Source: Devosia sp. (GTDB lineage Bacteria > Pseudomonadota > Alphaproteobacteria > Rhizobiales > Devosiaceae). From it: a DNA stretch of 19,612 bases. Below are positions 5,620-14,160 of this stretch, piece after piece. Every line of letters starts with the position of its first letter. The stretch's first letter is position 1. The notes under the pieces were generated by a model. The model worked only from the letters and a program-made list of their open reading frames with translations, was not told the origin of the DNA and did no database searches. The translations under genes were made by a program, and so were the position numbers. The DNA is taken from NCBI GenBank assembly GCA_016793415.1, contig JAEUMC010000851.1:1-19612 (forward strand), written 5' to 3'.

Positions 5620-7557
5620 ATGTTACGAAGCTGGACGATTGGCAATTTCAAGTCATTTTCGGGCTTGACCGAATTGTCATTAGCTCCAATCACAATTCTT
5701 GCTGGCGCCAACAGTAGTGGAAAGAGTACTCTTATACAGAGCATGCTGCTAATTAAGCAAACTATGCAATACGCGCCGATTCATAGGGCGCTTGGTCTGA
5801 ACGGACCTCTATTAAAACTTGGACGTTTTGACGACGTGATTAATTCTGGCTCCGAAGATAACCATATTACCATCGGTTGGGAGATCGATCAGCTATCCTC
5901 ATATGGAAGCTCCGGCGTTTACGGCCCGAATCGAGTCTACTTTTCCAGTGGTTCCTCTGAGGTCAGTTCAGCCTCTGTGACTGCCAAGTTCACTGTACTT
6001 CCGCCCCCGCGGACCGAGGGCGAGTCGTCCCAAGAACTCGCAGGGGCTAACGTCGAATTGGCGCAACTACAGCCGGTTCTGGCTTGGGTGTCGTGCGACG
6101 TCAGACCGGCCTTGTCCGGTGATCCCCGAACGGCATCCGCAAGTATTATCCTAGAAAGAAAGATTAGTCCGTCTGCCGGACCGGCGACGGAGAAAATGAA
6201 CGATTACGCTAAAGATATCCTGAAATATGACGTAAAAAAGATCGACGAACAAAGTCAGTCGGACGTAATAAAGCAGAAGCCTGGCGCGAAGATACTTGGC
6301 GCCGGGGCTCGTCACTTTCTTCCGTCGCAAGTCGGATTTCGATTTGATCGGCAGAGGTACATTGCTCAGAAGATATCTGAAAGATTGTGCAGTCAAGGCC
6401 TCAGCTCTAGCTTGTTGTATCTGGAGCAGGACATTGAGCAATATGCTTTGCCCGTTTCAGTTTCCGACCGCTTCCTTGATCGGATAATCGAAACAAGAAG
6501 TGCACCAATGGACCTGATTGACCGCAGCCAGCCGATGCCGTTTGCCGACATCATCAGTGGCCTGAAGGGACTGCCGTACTCAGTCGACGACCTGGCAGTG
6601 CGTGTCGAAGGTATCCTCCGCAACTATCCTCGGCAGAGGCAGATTGTTAGAGCGAGTTTGGCGGAGTATCGCGAGGAATTTGAAGCCGTAATATTTGAAT
6701 CTCAAGGTGACACGGGTGACATTGGATTTGAGTTCGGGTTCCCCCGCGTAATAGCTAGCGTAAACGAGCAGCTGGGTGCCTTCTTTCAATCTTCTATCCA
6801 CTACCTTGGTCCCCTGCGTGACGAACCCAGGCCGATCTATCCGCTTGAAGCGTTGATTAACCCAAAGGACGTTGGTTATCGCGGCGAGCATACCGCAGCC
6901 GTCCTGGATCTCCACCGAGAGACGTCGGTCCGGTATTTCAGTACACGCGACGCAGAGAAGCTATTTTCAGCTAAGGCGGTCCGCGGAACATTGCATAGCG
7001 CTGTCGTCGAGTGGTTGTCTTATTTGGGCGTCGCGGAGGCGGTAAGCACGGCAGACCTGGGAAAGATCGGGCATCAGTTGCAGGTTAGCGTTGATAGGGG
7101 TGCCGAGTCGCATGACCTTACAAACGTTGGCGTTGGTGTGAGCCAGTTGTTACCGATTGTTGTGATGTCGCTTTTGGCGGACTCGCCGTCGTGCCTGATA
7201 TTCGAACAACCAGAACTGCATTTACACCCGAAGGTTCAAGCGCGATTGGCCGATTTCTTTTTCTCGCTTAGTCTGCTTGGTAAGCAATGTATCCTTGAGA
7301 CGCACAGCGAGTATCTCGTAGAGAGATTTAGGAGGAGAATAGCGGAAGCGCCCGGCGATGTTCTTAACGAACGTGTGAAGATATTCTTCACTGAGAAGGT
7401 TAAGGGACAGACGAGGTGCCGCGAGGTAAAACTTAGCCGATATGGCTCGGTGCTCGACTGGCCGCCGGATTTCTTCGACCAAGCGCAGACAGAAACTGAG
7501 TCGATACTCAGGGCGGCGCAAAAGAAGCGTAATGATGAAAAGAACACGGGGCACTAG
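5620..7557 (+). CDS. COG4938/DUF3696-type AAA/ABC ATPase (645 aa)
   Basis: An ABC/SMC-like AAA_15/AAA_21 ATPase. Walker A is GANSSGKST (29-37); the N-terminus IGNFKSF is the usual opening of OLD/RecF-like ATPases. After a long middle (about 110-490), YLGPLRDEPR (395-404) and GYRGEH (419-424) match the COG4938 pattern. The ABC signature is TNVGVGVSQLLP (501-512), Walker B is CLIFEQPELHLHP (525-537) and the switch His is in ETHSEYL (560-566, His562). The C-terminal ~75 residues (VKIFF, REVKLSRYGSVLDWPPDFFDQ) match DUF3696. No TOPRIM domain follows, so it is not an OLD or GajA nuclease. Such ATPases commonly sense or switch in antiviral or toxin-effector pairs. The ribosome site ggagg lies 6 bases before ATG. 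The 344-residue partner follows after 8 bases. Confidence 0.92.
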   Translation: MLRSWTIGNFKSFSGLTELSLAPITILAGANSSGKSTLIQSMLLIKQTMQYAPIHRALGLNGPLLKLGRFDDVINSGSEDNHITIGWEIDQLSSYGSSGVYGPNRVYFSSGSSEVSSASVTAKFTVLPPPRTEGESSQELAGANVELAQLQPVLAWVSCDVRPALSGDPRTASASIILERKISPSAGPATEKMNDYAKDILKYDVKKIDEQSQSDVIKQKPGAKILGAGARHFLPSQVGFRFDRQRYIAQKISERLCSQGLSSSLLYLEQDIEQYALPVSVSDRFLDRIIETRSAPMDLIDRSQPMPFADIISGLKGLPYSVDDLAVRVEGILRNYPRQRQIVRASLAEYREEFEAVIFESQGDTGDIGFEFGFPRVIASVNEQLGAFFQSSIHYLGPLRDEPRPIYPLEALINPKDVGYRGEHTAAVLDLHRETSVRYFSTRDAEKLFSAKAVRGTLHSAVVEWLSYLGVAEAVSTADLGKIGHQLQVSVDRGAESHDLTNVGVGVSQLLPIVVMSLLADSPSCLIFEQPELHLHPKVQARLADFFFSLSLLGKQCILETHSEYLVERFRRRIAEAPGDVLNERVKIFFTEKVKGQTRCREVKLSRYGSVLDWPPDFFDQAQTETESILRAAQKKRNDEKNTGH

Positions 7558-7565
7558 GTCGTCAA

Positions 7566-8600
7566 TTGAAGCCGTTAGTTTTCATGGATATGTCGCTATT
7601 TGCGATACCTAATGCAGCCGTCAGTGCAAATGAGGTGGAGACGATTTTTGAACGGGTACGTCTTTGGGCGACACGCGCGGAACGACAGAGCGCTGTGGAG
7701 TTTATGGTCGAGTCCGATGCGGTTGGTGTACTAAGTGCGGCGAACTGTTTTCCGGCGACTAATAACATTCAGGCGTTATTGGATTTGTTCGACCTTTCGG
7801 CTGTGTATTCGGCGAGAGACTTAAATGCACGCATCTTCTCTATTTTGGAACGAGTGTCGGCGGTTTCCGACAGTTTCGACACTGCGCTGGCAGACTGCGA
7901 CTTTCCTGAACAAGAGGATTTGGAAGTTCTACCGGCCCAAGAACTACGTGGCAGCTCAATGCGGACACTTGGGAGTGTGTGCTTACTGGCTTTAGAGCGG
8001 CGACGCCCAGCGGGCATGATGTTTATCGTGCCGGGTTATCCGGCAGATGCCGGCGAGCGTCTCGTCCGCGGGACGATTACAACGTTAGGCGGGCAGGAGA
8101 CGGCAGTTAATGAGGCAATAGCACTGGTGCCTGAGCCGAGAGACCTCCTTGACGCTATTGACCCCCAGTTGTTGTGGAATTTGGCCGAGGATGGGCGCGA
8201 GATTCATTTCGCTATCGCATTGACCGCAAGACGTCTTACAGGGGGAGCGGACTGCGTACCCGATGAAGCGCTAGTCGCGTGTTGCGTGGGGGAGGGCTTC
8301 TTTGACTCGTTAGGAAGAAATCAAGCCTCAGGCAGAGGTGCGTTCGCCAATACGACGCGTGAGCGATGTGCTCAACTTCTAGGAGGCATATTTCAAGGCC
8401 ATGTTGGGGATTTTGGCGAGGAGCGTTTGAGTGATCGATCAGCGGCCAAGCGGGTCCACATCGGCAAGGCACATCAGGCCCTGCGGCTAATGTACTGGTT
8501 GTCCCCTGATGGAGAGATCGAGTTCGCAAACATTGGACCCAAGCGAGAACTACTGATCCATCGAGGAAGTCCTCACACTGCCCAAACGTCAGCGTTCTAG
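7566..8600 (+). CDS. Unrecognised partner protein of the ATPase (344 aa), candidate effector
   Basis: I recognise no family. It begins MKPLVFMDMSLFAIPN, a strand ending in an acidic residue, followed by helical segments to about 115. A middle part has LGSVCLLALERRRPAGMMFIVPGYP, and a basic C-terminus contains KRVHIGKAHQALRLMYW and DGEIEFANIGPKRELLI, which looks like two beta-strands. No signal peptide or transmembrane segment is evident. The start is a TTG at 7566, 8 bases after the ATPase stop, with only agg 7 bases upstream; an in-frame ATG at 7584 is possible. Tight coupling and shared low GC indicate co-transfer with the ATPase. The role of toxin, nuclease or sensor is inference from the gene pair only. 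Confidence 0.75.
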   Translation: MKPLVFMDMSLFAIPNAAVSANEVETIFERVRLWATRAERQSAVEFMVESDAVGVLSAANCFPATNNIQALLDLFDLSAVYSARDLNARIFSILERVSAVSDSFDTALADCDFPEQEDLEVLPAQELRGSSMRTLGSVCLLALERRRPAGMMFIVPGYPADAGERLVRGTITTLGGQETAVNEAIALVPEPRDLLDAIDPQLLWNLAEDGREIHFAIALTARRLTGGADCVPDEALVACCVGEGFFDSLGRNQASGRGAFANTTRERCAQLLGGIFQGHVGDFGEERLSDRSAAKRVHIGKAHQALRLMYWLSPDGEIEFANIGPKRELLIHRGSPHTAQTSAF

Positions 8601-8638
8601 GGAGACCCCGCGGCTCACGGCTAATACTCTTGCCAGAG

Positions 8639-8728
8639 CTACTCCCTACCCTCCAACGCGCCCAACTCTATCTCCCCGAAGCGTTTCACCTCAGTTCGCA
8701 ATCTTGCCGCCGCCATTTCGAGCGTAGC
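8639..8728 (-). pseudogene. Decayed second copy of the uvrB 3' end
   Basis: The minus strand reads A-TLEMAAARLRTEVKRFGEIEL-GALEGRE-stop, which aligns to the end of the intact UvrB ([20 protein letters not shown], then [15 protein letters not shown]). About 19 residues of ~30 are identical, with two one-residue gaps. At the DNA level, 8648-8710 versus 8836-8898 gives 49 of 63 identical bases without gaps (hand count). It sits 188 bases downstream of the matching part of uvrB, in the same orientation, between the AT-rich island and uvrB. Upstream of it the frame is stopped at once (tga at 8755-8753), so it cannot make UvrB. It is the remnant of a duplicated or imported uvrB end. Confidence 0.8.
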
Positions 8729-8823
8729 TCCTGTGGCCTTCCTTCGTGAAAATCACACCACTGGAGCGATCTTTGCCATCGGCGCGGGGCGAGTCTCAAT
8801 TCAGCTTCGCGGGCTTGAACGCG

Positions 8824-11523
8824 CTAGTCTGACGAACCCTCCAACACGTCCAACTCCATCTCCCTTAGCCGCTTCACCTCATCCCTCAACCGTGCCGCCT
8901 TCTCAAATTCTAGGTTCGTGGCAGCCTCGCGCATCTCCCGCTCCAGGTCCTTGATGACCGCAGCCAGGTTCGCCCCGGCCTGCACCTTCTCTTTCCCGCT
9001 CTTGTCCTTGCCGATCGAGACGGTGACGTGGTCCTGTTCGTAGATGCTGTCGACGATTTCCTTGATGTTGGATTTCACCGATTGCGGGGTGATGCCGTTG
9101 GCGACGTTGTAGGCGGTCTGCTTTTCGCGGCGGCGGGTGGTTTCGGCCATGGCGCGTTCCATGGAGCCGGTGATGTTGTCGGCGTAGAGGATGACCTTGC
9201 CGTCGACGTTGCGGGCGGCGCGGCCGATGGTCTGGATCAGTGAGGTCTCGGAGCGCAAGAACCCTTCCTTGTCGGCATCGAGGATGGCGACGAGGGCGCA
9301 TTCGGGGATGTCGAGGCCTTCGCGCAGCAGGTTGATACCGACCAGCACGTCGAAGGCGCCGAGGCGGAGATCCCGGATGATCTCGATGCGCTCGATGGTG
9401 TCGATATCGGAGTGCATGTAGCGGACGCGAATGCCCTGCTCGTGCATGTACTCGGTGAGATCTTCGGCCATGCGCTTGGTGAGCACCGTGACCAGGGTGC
9501 GGTAGCCGGCCTTCGAGACCTGGCGGATCTCGTCGACCACGTCGTCGACCTGGGTTTTTGCGGGCCGAATCTCGACCGGCGGATCGATCAGGCCGGTGGG
9601 GCGGATGACCTGTTCGGCGAACACGCCGCCCGACTGCTCCATTTCCCAGGCGCCGGGGGTGGCCGAGACATAGACGGTCTGCGGCCGCATGGCGTTCCAC
9701 TCCTCGAAGCGGAGCGGGCGGTTGTCCATGGCCGAGGGCAGGCGGAAGCCGTATTCGGCGAGCGTGGCCTTGCGGCGCAGGTCGCCGCGATACATGGCGC
9801 CGAGCTGGCCGACGGTGACGTGGCTTTCGTCGATGAATACCAGGGCGTTGTCGGGCAGGTATTCGAAAAGAGTCGGCGGCGGCTCGCCGGGCTTGCGGCC
9901 GGAGAAGTAGCGCGAATAGTTCTCGATGCCGGCGCAGGAGCCGGTGGCTTCCATCATTTCGAGATCGAACAGGGTGCGCTGCTCCAGCCGCTGCGCTTCG
10001 AGGAAGCGGCCGGCGCCGTTCAGCTCCTGCAGGCGGGCGGCGAGCTCCTTCTTGATCTCCTTGATGGCGCCGGTGAGGGTGGCGCGCGGCGTCACATAGT
10101 GGCTGTTGGCGAAGATGCGGACCGAGAGCAGGTCGGAGGATTTCTTGCCGGTGAGCGGATCGAACTCGGAGATCGACTCGATCTCGTTGCCGAACAGGGT
10201 GATGCGCCAGGCGGCATCTTCATAGTGGGCGGGGAACAGTTCCACCGTGTCGCCGCGGACCCGGAAGGTGCCGCGGACGAAGCCGGTGTCGCCGCGCTTG
10301 TATTGCAGCTGGGTGAGCGAGCGCAGCAGCTCCTGGTGATCGACCTTCTGGCCCTTCCTCAGGTCGAAGGTCATGGCGGTGTAATCTTCCACCGAGCCGA
10401 TACCGTAGATGCAGGAGACCGAGGCGACGATGATGACGTCGTCGCGTTCGAGCAGGGCGCGCGTCGCCGAGTGGCGCATGCGGTCGATCTGCTCGTTGAT
10501 GGTCGATTCCTTCTCGATATAGGTGTCGGTCCGCGGCACATAGGCTTCGGGCTGGTAGTAGTCGTAGTAGGAGACGAAATACTCGACGGCGTTGTCGGGG
10601 AAGAACGACTTCATCTCGCCATAGAGCTGCGCCGCCAGCGTCTTGTTGGGCGCGAGGATCAGGGCCGGGCGCTGGGTGCGCATGATGGTCTGCGCGGCGG
10701 TAAAGGTCTTGCCTGAGCCGGTGACGCCGAGCAGCACCTGATCGGTCTCGCCGTTCTCGATGCCTTCCACCAGGTCGCCGATGGCGGTGGGCTGATCGCC
10801 GCGCGGCTCGTAGGCGGTGACCAGCTTGAACGGCACGCCGCCTTCGGATTTTTCGCGCGGGGCAGGGCGGTGCGGGCGCCACTCGGTATTGCCCTCCACC
10901 TCCTTGCGGCCGTGCAGGATGATGTCTTCAAGGGCTTTTACGGTGGCCGAGATGCCGACCGTCTGCGCGCCGGCCAGCGACTGGCCGGGCATGTTCTTCG
11001 CCTTCACCTTTTTCTTCGAAGTCTCGAGCGCCTCGCGCAGCTGCTCCATCACCTCGGGGTCTTTGGCCGCCTGGCGGCTGATGTCACGCGCGGTGATGTG
11101 ACCGGAGGGGAGGTGGCCGAAGCCGGCCTGGTCGGATTCACCCATGCCGCCGAAATCCGGGCGATCGACCGAGTTGGCTTTGGACTTGGGGGCTTTGAGC
11201 TGCATGCCGGTGGCGGCGGAGCGGGCCGACTTGGTCTTTTTGTCCTCGCGCCGGACGGGCTGGGCTTTCTCCTGCGCCAAGGGGCCGTCGGCCTTCTTGA
11301 CTCGCGGCGTGTCGAAGTCGTCGCTGCGCACCGGTTGGGGCTTCAACGGCTGGATGCCGGTGCCGGCGGCCTCGGCGGCGCGGCGGGCGGCATTGTCGAG
11401 GGCGCGCTTGTTCTTCAGGCGCTCCTGCGGCAGCCGCTTGTTCATCTGCTCGGCTTCGGCCTTTTCGATCTCGCCGATGAAGTCGTCGATGGAGAAGTCG
11501 GAAACCGGCTTTTTCGGGGGCAT
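8824..11523 (-). CDS. uvrB: Excinuclease ABC subunit UvrB, with N-terminal extension (899 aa)
   Basis: Damage-verification helicase of nucleotide excision repair; with UvrA it loads at lesions and recruits UvrC. The core begins around residue 231 ([18 protein letters not shown]). Walker A is GVTGSGKT (266-273), the beta-hairpin [21 protein letters not shown] spans 319-339, DESH 565-568, HSDIDTIER 704-712, QTIGRAAR 764-771, and the C-terminal UVR motif ([27 protein letters not shown]) 854-880. The first ~230 residues are an extra Lys/Ala-rich, probably disordered region; long N-termini like this are common in Hyphomicrobiales UvrB compared with about 670 residues in E. coli. The ribosome site is weak. 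An SOS-type promoter (11678-11707) lies upstream, and the repeat 11556-11596 sits in the leader. Confidence 0.98.
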   Translation of the reverse strand: MPPKKPVSDFSIDDFIGEIEKAEAEQMNKRLPQERLKNKRALDNAARRAAEAAGTGIQPLKPQPVRSDDFDTPRVKKADGPLAQEKAQPVRREDKKTKSARSAATGMQLKAPKSKANSVDRPDFGGMGESDQAGFGHLPSGHITARDISRQAAKDPEVMEQLREALETSKKKVKAKNMPGQSLAGAQTVGISATVKALEDIILHGRKEVEGNTEWRPHRPAPREKSEGGVPFKLVTAYEPRGDQPTAIGDLVEGIENGETDQVLLGVTGSGKTFTAAQTIMRTQRPALILAPNKTLAAQLYGEMKSFFPDNAVEYFVSYYDYYQPEAYVPRTDTYIEKESTINEQIDRMRHSATRALLERDDVIIVASVSCIYGIGSVEDYTAMTFDLRKGQKVDHQELLRSLTQLQYKRGDTGFVRGTFRVRGDTVELFPAHYEDAAWRITLFGNEIESISEFDPLTGKKSSDLLSVRIFANSHYVTPRATLTGAIKEIKKELAARLQELNGAGRFLEAQRLEQRTLFDLEMMEATGSCAGIENYSRYFSGRKPGEPPPTLFEYLPDNALVFIDESHVTVGQLGAMYRGDLRRKATLAEYGFRLPSAMDNRPLRFEEWNAMRPQTVYVSATPGAWEMEQSGGVFAEQVIRPTGLIDPPVEIRPAKTQVDDVVDEIRQVSKAGYRTLVTVLTKRMAEDLTEYMHEQGIRVRYMHSDIDTIERIEIIRDLRLGAFDVLVGINLLREGLDIPECALVAILDADKEGFLRSETSLIQTIGRAARNVDGKVILYADNITGSMERAMAETTRRREKQTAYNVANGITPQSVKSNIKEIVDSIYEQDHVTVSIGKDKSGKEKVQAGANLAAVIKDLEREMREAATNLEFEKAARLRDEVKRLREMELDVLEGSSD

Positions 11524-11555
11524 GGCGGACTCTCGGCGGTTCGATCGTGGGGCTA

Positions 11556-11596
11556 CCCCTCACCCCAGCCCTCTCCCCAAAGGGGCGAGGGGGCGC
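11556..11596. repeat. GC-rich interspersed palindromic repeat, copy 2, in uvrB leader
   Basis: 40 of 41 bases match the repeat at 5-45. It lies between the uvrB promoter and its ATG (11523), so it would be transcribed in the leader. Its hairpin ctctccccaaaggggcgag could affect leader folding. I see no gene in 11524-11677. Confidence 0.8.
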
Positions 11597-11677
11597 TGGG
11601 GCGACGGGAGCTGCTTCAGCGAGCACCATAGATAGGTGTGCTGTCAGAATCTGTCAGTGTTGTCGTGGTTCGACAGC

Positions 11678-11707
11678 AATATAGGGCGTGGCGAACGGAA
11701 TGTGAAC
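11678..11707 (-). promoter_or_regulatory. SOS box overlapping the uvrB sigma70 promoter
   Basis: On the minus strand GTTCACATTCCGTTC (11707-11693) fits GTTC-N7-GTTC, the alphaproteobacterial LexA box. It overlaps a -35 TTCACA (11706-11701, 5/6 to TTGACA) and, with a 17-base spacer, a -10 TATATT (11683-11678, 5/6). LexA bound there would block RNA polymerase, giving damage-inducible uvrB. The expected start is near 11671, giving a leader of about 148 bases containing the repeat 11556-11596. Confidence 0.78.
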
Positions 11708-11710
11708 GGG

Positions 11711-11984
11711 GTGCCAAAGGCACGGTGCCCACCTCCCCCTTGAGGAGGGAGGTGGGGGCGGTGCCTGGGGCTGGACTGAGCCCAAGCACCGGCCGGCACC
11801 CTCCCCGTGACGGGGAGGGATGGGGTGGGGTGTGCCGCGGACTCGATGGTGCTTTGGTCTCCAGACCGCAAAGGTGCCGGCCGCAGGCACCGAGCCCGCT
11901 GCACACCCCCTCCGAGCGCCGCTAGCTCGCTACGCTCGCAAGCTTTGCTGGCGTCCCCCGTCAAGGGGGAGGTGGGTGCGGTGC
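11711..11984. repeat. Composite inverted repeat between uvrB promoter and MFS gene
   Basis: The outer arms gcacggtgcccacctcccc (from 11720) and ggggaggtgggtgcggtgc (to 11984) are inverted. Inside lie the cacctccccttgaggagggaggtg hairpin and the ccctccccgtgacggggaggg hairpin. The 398-base gap 11708-12105 contains no believable gene on either strand; ORFs there are shadows of low-complexity GC DNA. It looks like a palindromic element beside the uvrB promoter. Confidence 0.65.
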
Positions 11985-12105
11985 TTGTGGAGGGATCCGG
12001 CCTCAAGCAGCACGATGGGACCGCTACCATTGGATGGGCCGGTGTGGACGTTTTGCCCTTTCCCCCGCCGGCTTGGGCCGACAAGAATGGTAGTGAGGGG
12101 GAGCC

Positions 12106-13272
12106 ATGGATTCGCGGCTGTACTGGCTGGCGCTGGCGGCATTTGTCGGGGCCATCGAAGGGGGCCTGATCGCCGGATTGCTGCCGCTGATCGGCGCCGA
12201 CCTCGGGGTGAGCCTGGGGCAGGCGGGGCTGGTGGTGCTGTTCTACTCGCTGGCCTATGCGTTCGGTCCGCCGCTGCTGGCGCTGCTGCTCGGCGGGGTG
12301 GGGCGGCGGCGGATCCTCGCCGGGGCGGAGTTCGGCTTTGCGCTCTGTGCGCTGCTGATCGTGCTGTCGACGACGTTCGAGCTGCTGGTGGTGGTGCGCA
12401 CGGCACTGGCGGTGGTGGCCGGCACCTATACCGGCACCGCCATGGCGACGGCGGCGATGATCGCGCCCTATGGCAAGCGCGGCCGCTACATGCAGGTGAT
12501 CAGCATGGGGCAGGCGATCGCGGCTTTGGCCGGCGTGCCGCTCGGCGCCTGGATCGCGGCGCAGTTCGGCTGGCGCGTCGTTTATGTGATGCTGGCGATC
12601 ATGGCCGGGCTGGCGGCGACGGCGCTCTATCTGCGCCTGCCGCGCGGCATGCACGGCGACACGCTCACCATCCGCGACCGGCTGCGGGTGCTGCGCAACC
12701 CCGGCGTCGGCCGGGCGCTGTTCTCCACCCTGCTGTTCATGATCGGCTCGTCGCCGCTGATCGTCTATATCGGCGCGCTGATGACGGCGGTGGGGGTGCG
12801 CTACGAGACGCTGCCGCTGGTGCTGCTGGCCGGCGGCATCGGCGCCGTGGCGTGCAGCGCCACGGCCGGGCGGATGTCGGACCGGTTCGGCAGCGGCCGC
12901 ACGGCCACCATTGCCGGGCTGGCGGTGATCGTGGTGATGCTGGTGTTCTTCGGCCTCGCCTGGCTGCCCCGGGAGTTTGCCCTGCCGGCGCTGATGCTGA
13001 CCGTGGGGGCGCAGGGCTTTGTCGGCCGCACCTATTCGATCGCGGTGGCCAGCCACATGGCGCAGATCGCGCCCGGCGCCGTGCCGGTGGCGATCTCGCT
13101 CAACATGTCGGCCTTCATGATCGGCATGGCCGTGGCGGCGGCAATGGGTGGCATCGTACTCGACAGCTGGGGCGCCATCGCCCTGCCGCTGATCGGCGCG
13201 CCGCTGGTGGGGCTGGCGCTGCTGGTGTGGCGCACCGTGCCGGAGGGGGCGGACAACCGCGAGGAGGGCTGA
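12106..13272 (+). CDS. MFS transporter, AraJ/DHA1-like (388 aa)
   Basis: An inner-membrane major facilitator, most likely a proton-coupled efflux pump of the DHA1/AraJ-like group; substrate unknown. Twelve hydrophobic segments are visible, from YWLALAAFVGAIEGGLIAG to LIGAPLVGLALLVW. Between segments 2 and 3 the loop LLGGVGRRRILAGAE carries the family's basic motif A (G-x-R-R), and segment 4 follows with VVVRTALAVVAGTYTG. A central basic loop (DRLRVLRNPGVGR) divides the halves. The 388-residue length is normal. ggggg lies just before ATG. It ends 13 bases before the convergent LysR gene, so the two may be functionally linked (regulator and exporter), although orientation does not place LysR as its promoter-side regulator. 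Confidence 0.92.
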   Translation: MDSRLYWLALAAFVGAIEGGLIAGLLPLIGADLGVSLGQAGLVVLFYSLAYAFGPPLLALLLGGVGRRRILAGAEFGFALCALLIVLSTTFELLVVVRTALAVVAGTYTGTAMATAAMIAPYGKRGRYMQVISMGQAIAALAGVPLGAWIAAQFGWRVVYVMLAIMAGLAATALYLRLPRGMHGDTLTIRDRLRVLRNPGVGRALFSTLLFMIGSSPLIVYIGALMTAVGVRYETLPLVLLAGGIGAVACSATAGRMSDRFGSGRTATIAGLAVIVVMLVFFGLAWLPREFALPALMLTVGAQGFVGRTYSIAVASHMAQIAPGAVPVAISLNMSAFMIGMAVAAAMGGIVLDSWGAIALPLIGAPLVGLALLVWRTVPEGADNREEG

Positions 13273-13280
13273 GGGCGCGG

Positions 13281-13295
13281 GCCGGCTAGGCCGGC
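13281..13295. terminator. Short GC hairpin at the MFS/LysR convergence
   Basis: gccgg (13281-13285) and ccggc (13291-13295) flank ctagg, which includes the LysR stop codon. It is a weak 5-bp stem, plausible as a shared transcript end, and short enough to be chance in GC-rich DNA. Confidence 0.25.
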
Positions 13296-14143
13296 GCCAC
13301 CTGGCCGAGGCAGGCGGCGAGCAGGGCCGCGGTGGCCTTGATCTGCGGCGCGCCCCTGAGGTCGCGGTGATAGGCGATCCAGGCGTCGCGGCGGAAGCTG
13401 CCGGGCTCGGCTTCGACCAGGTCGGGCGCGGCGGTACGGGGCACGAAATCGGGCAGCACGGCGATGCCGAGCCCGGCGCTCGCGGCAGCGCATTGGGTGA
13501 CGAAGTCGTTGCTGCGCAGCAGCAGCGGACGGTTGCCGGCCAGTTGCTTCAGCCAGAGCTGGTTCGGCGTGTCGTCGAGATCGGCGCTGAGCCCGATGAA
13601 GCCGCGTTCGGCTGCCGGGTGGGCGGCGAGGTAGGCGGGCGCGGCATAGGCGCGATAGGTGACGGCGCCGGCGCGGCGAACCACCAGGGTATTGTCGTCG
13701 GGACGCGACAGGCGGAGCACGATGTCGGCCTCGCGCCGGGTCAGCGAAGCGGCATGGCTCTCGCCCAGAAGCTGCAACTGGATGGCCGGATGCTCGCGGT
13801 GAAACTGCGCCAGCCGCGGCGCAATCAGATGCGAGGCGATCACCGGCGGCGTGCTGACCGCCACCTCCACCACGGCGGCGCGCGCGCCGGCCAGCAGCGT
13901 GCGCTCGAGCGACAGGGTCTCGGCCAGCATGCGCCGCGCCGTGGCGGCCACGTCCTCGCCGGCGGGGGTGAGCAGGTAGCGGCCGGACCGCCGATCGACC
14001 AGGCGCCGACCGAGCTCCACCTCGAGCGCAGCGACGCGCCGTGCCACGGTGGCATGTTCGACGCCGAGCGAACGGGCAGCGCCGAGCAAGGTTCCGGCAT
14101 CGGCCAGGGCGACGAAGTGGCGAAGGTCCTGCCAGTCCAGCAT
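13286..14143 (-). CDS. LysR-family transcriptional regulator (285 aa)
   Basis: The N-terminal winged-helix HTH spans residues 6-50 (LRHFVALADAGTLLGAARSLGVEHATVARRV). A linker and an LysR effector domain follow (VEVAVSTPPVIASHLIAPRL, ADIVLRLSRPDDNTLVVRR, GLGIAVLPDFVP), the usual two-subdomain periplasmic-binding fold; ligand unknown. ATG 14143 was chosen because gag is 9 bases upstream and the HTH begins directly. The upstream part of the longer open frame is compositional noise. It is divergent from the YgiN-like monooxygenase gene with 92 bases between, containing the dyad 14161-14192, the classic layout for a LysR regulator controlling its neighbour. Confidence 0.95.
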   Translation of the reverse strand: MLDWQDLRHFVALADAGTLLGAARSLGVEHATVARRVAALEVELGRRLVDRRSGRYLLTPAGEDVAATARRMLAETLSLERTLLAGARAAVVEVAVSTPPVIASHLIAPRLAQFHREHPAIQLQLLGESHAASLTRREADIVLRLSRPDDNTLVVRRAGAVTYRAYAAPAYLAAHPAAERGFIGLSADLDDTPNQLWLKQLAGNRPLLLRSNDFVTQCAAASAGLGIAVLPDFVPRTAAPDLVEAEPGSFRRDAWIAYHRDLRGAPQIKATAALLAACLGQVAPA

Positions 14144-14160
14144 GTCAAAATTCTCACAGT

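Larger units (their letters stand above)
5340..8623. other. AT-rich genomic island carrying an ATPase gene pair
   Basis: Base composition drops sharply here. Hand counts give 24/60 (5641-5700), 27/60 (5701-5760) and 26/60 G+C (7561-7620), whereas flanking genes are around 70% or more. The island holds two co-directional genes and about 280 bases of left-hand leader, with no integrase, transposase or direct repeat seen at its left end. Its right edge meets a decayed copy of the uvrB 3' end (8639-8728). The edges are approximate. A foreign, horizontally acquired module is inferred from composition. Confidence 0.8.

Noticed and set aside
5620..7557. OLD/GajA-type nuclease identity for the ATPase
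   Set aside because: After the Walker B and switch-His region only about 80 residues remain, too short for a TOPRIM domain; the tail fits DUF3696.
8733..8954. 73-codon plus-strand ORF between the island and uvrB
   Set aside because: It runs into the antisense of uvrB and is Pro/Ser-rich without homology signal.
9412..10716. 434-codon plus-strand ORF inside uvrB
   Set aside because: It is the antisense shadow of the uvrB core, with typical GC-rich composition (G/A/V/D/R-rich) and no family motif.
11644..13056. 470-codon minus-strand ORF over the MFS gene
   Set aside because: Low-complexity R/H/Q/P-rich translation antisense to a clear membrane transporter.
11820..13289. 489-codon plus-strand ORF overlapping the MFS gene
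   Set aside because: Out-of-frame reading of the transporter with R/A/G-rich repeats; the MFS frame shows real membrane helices.
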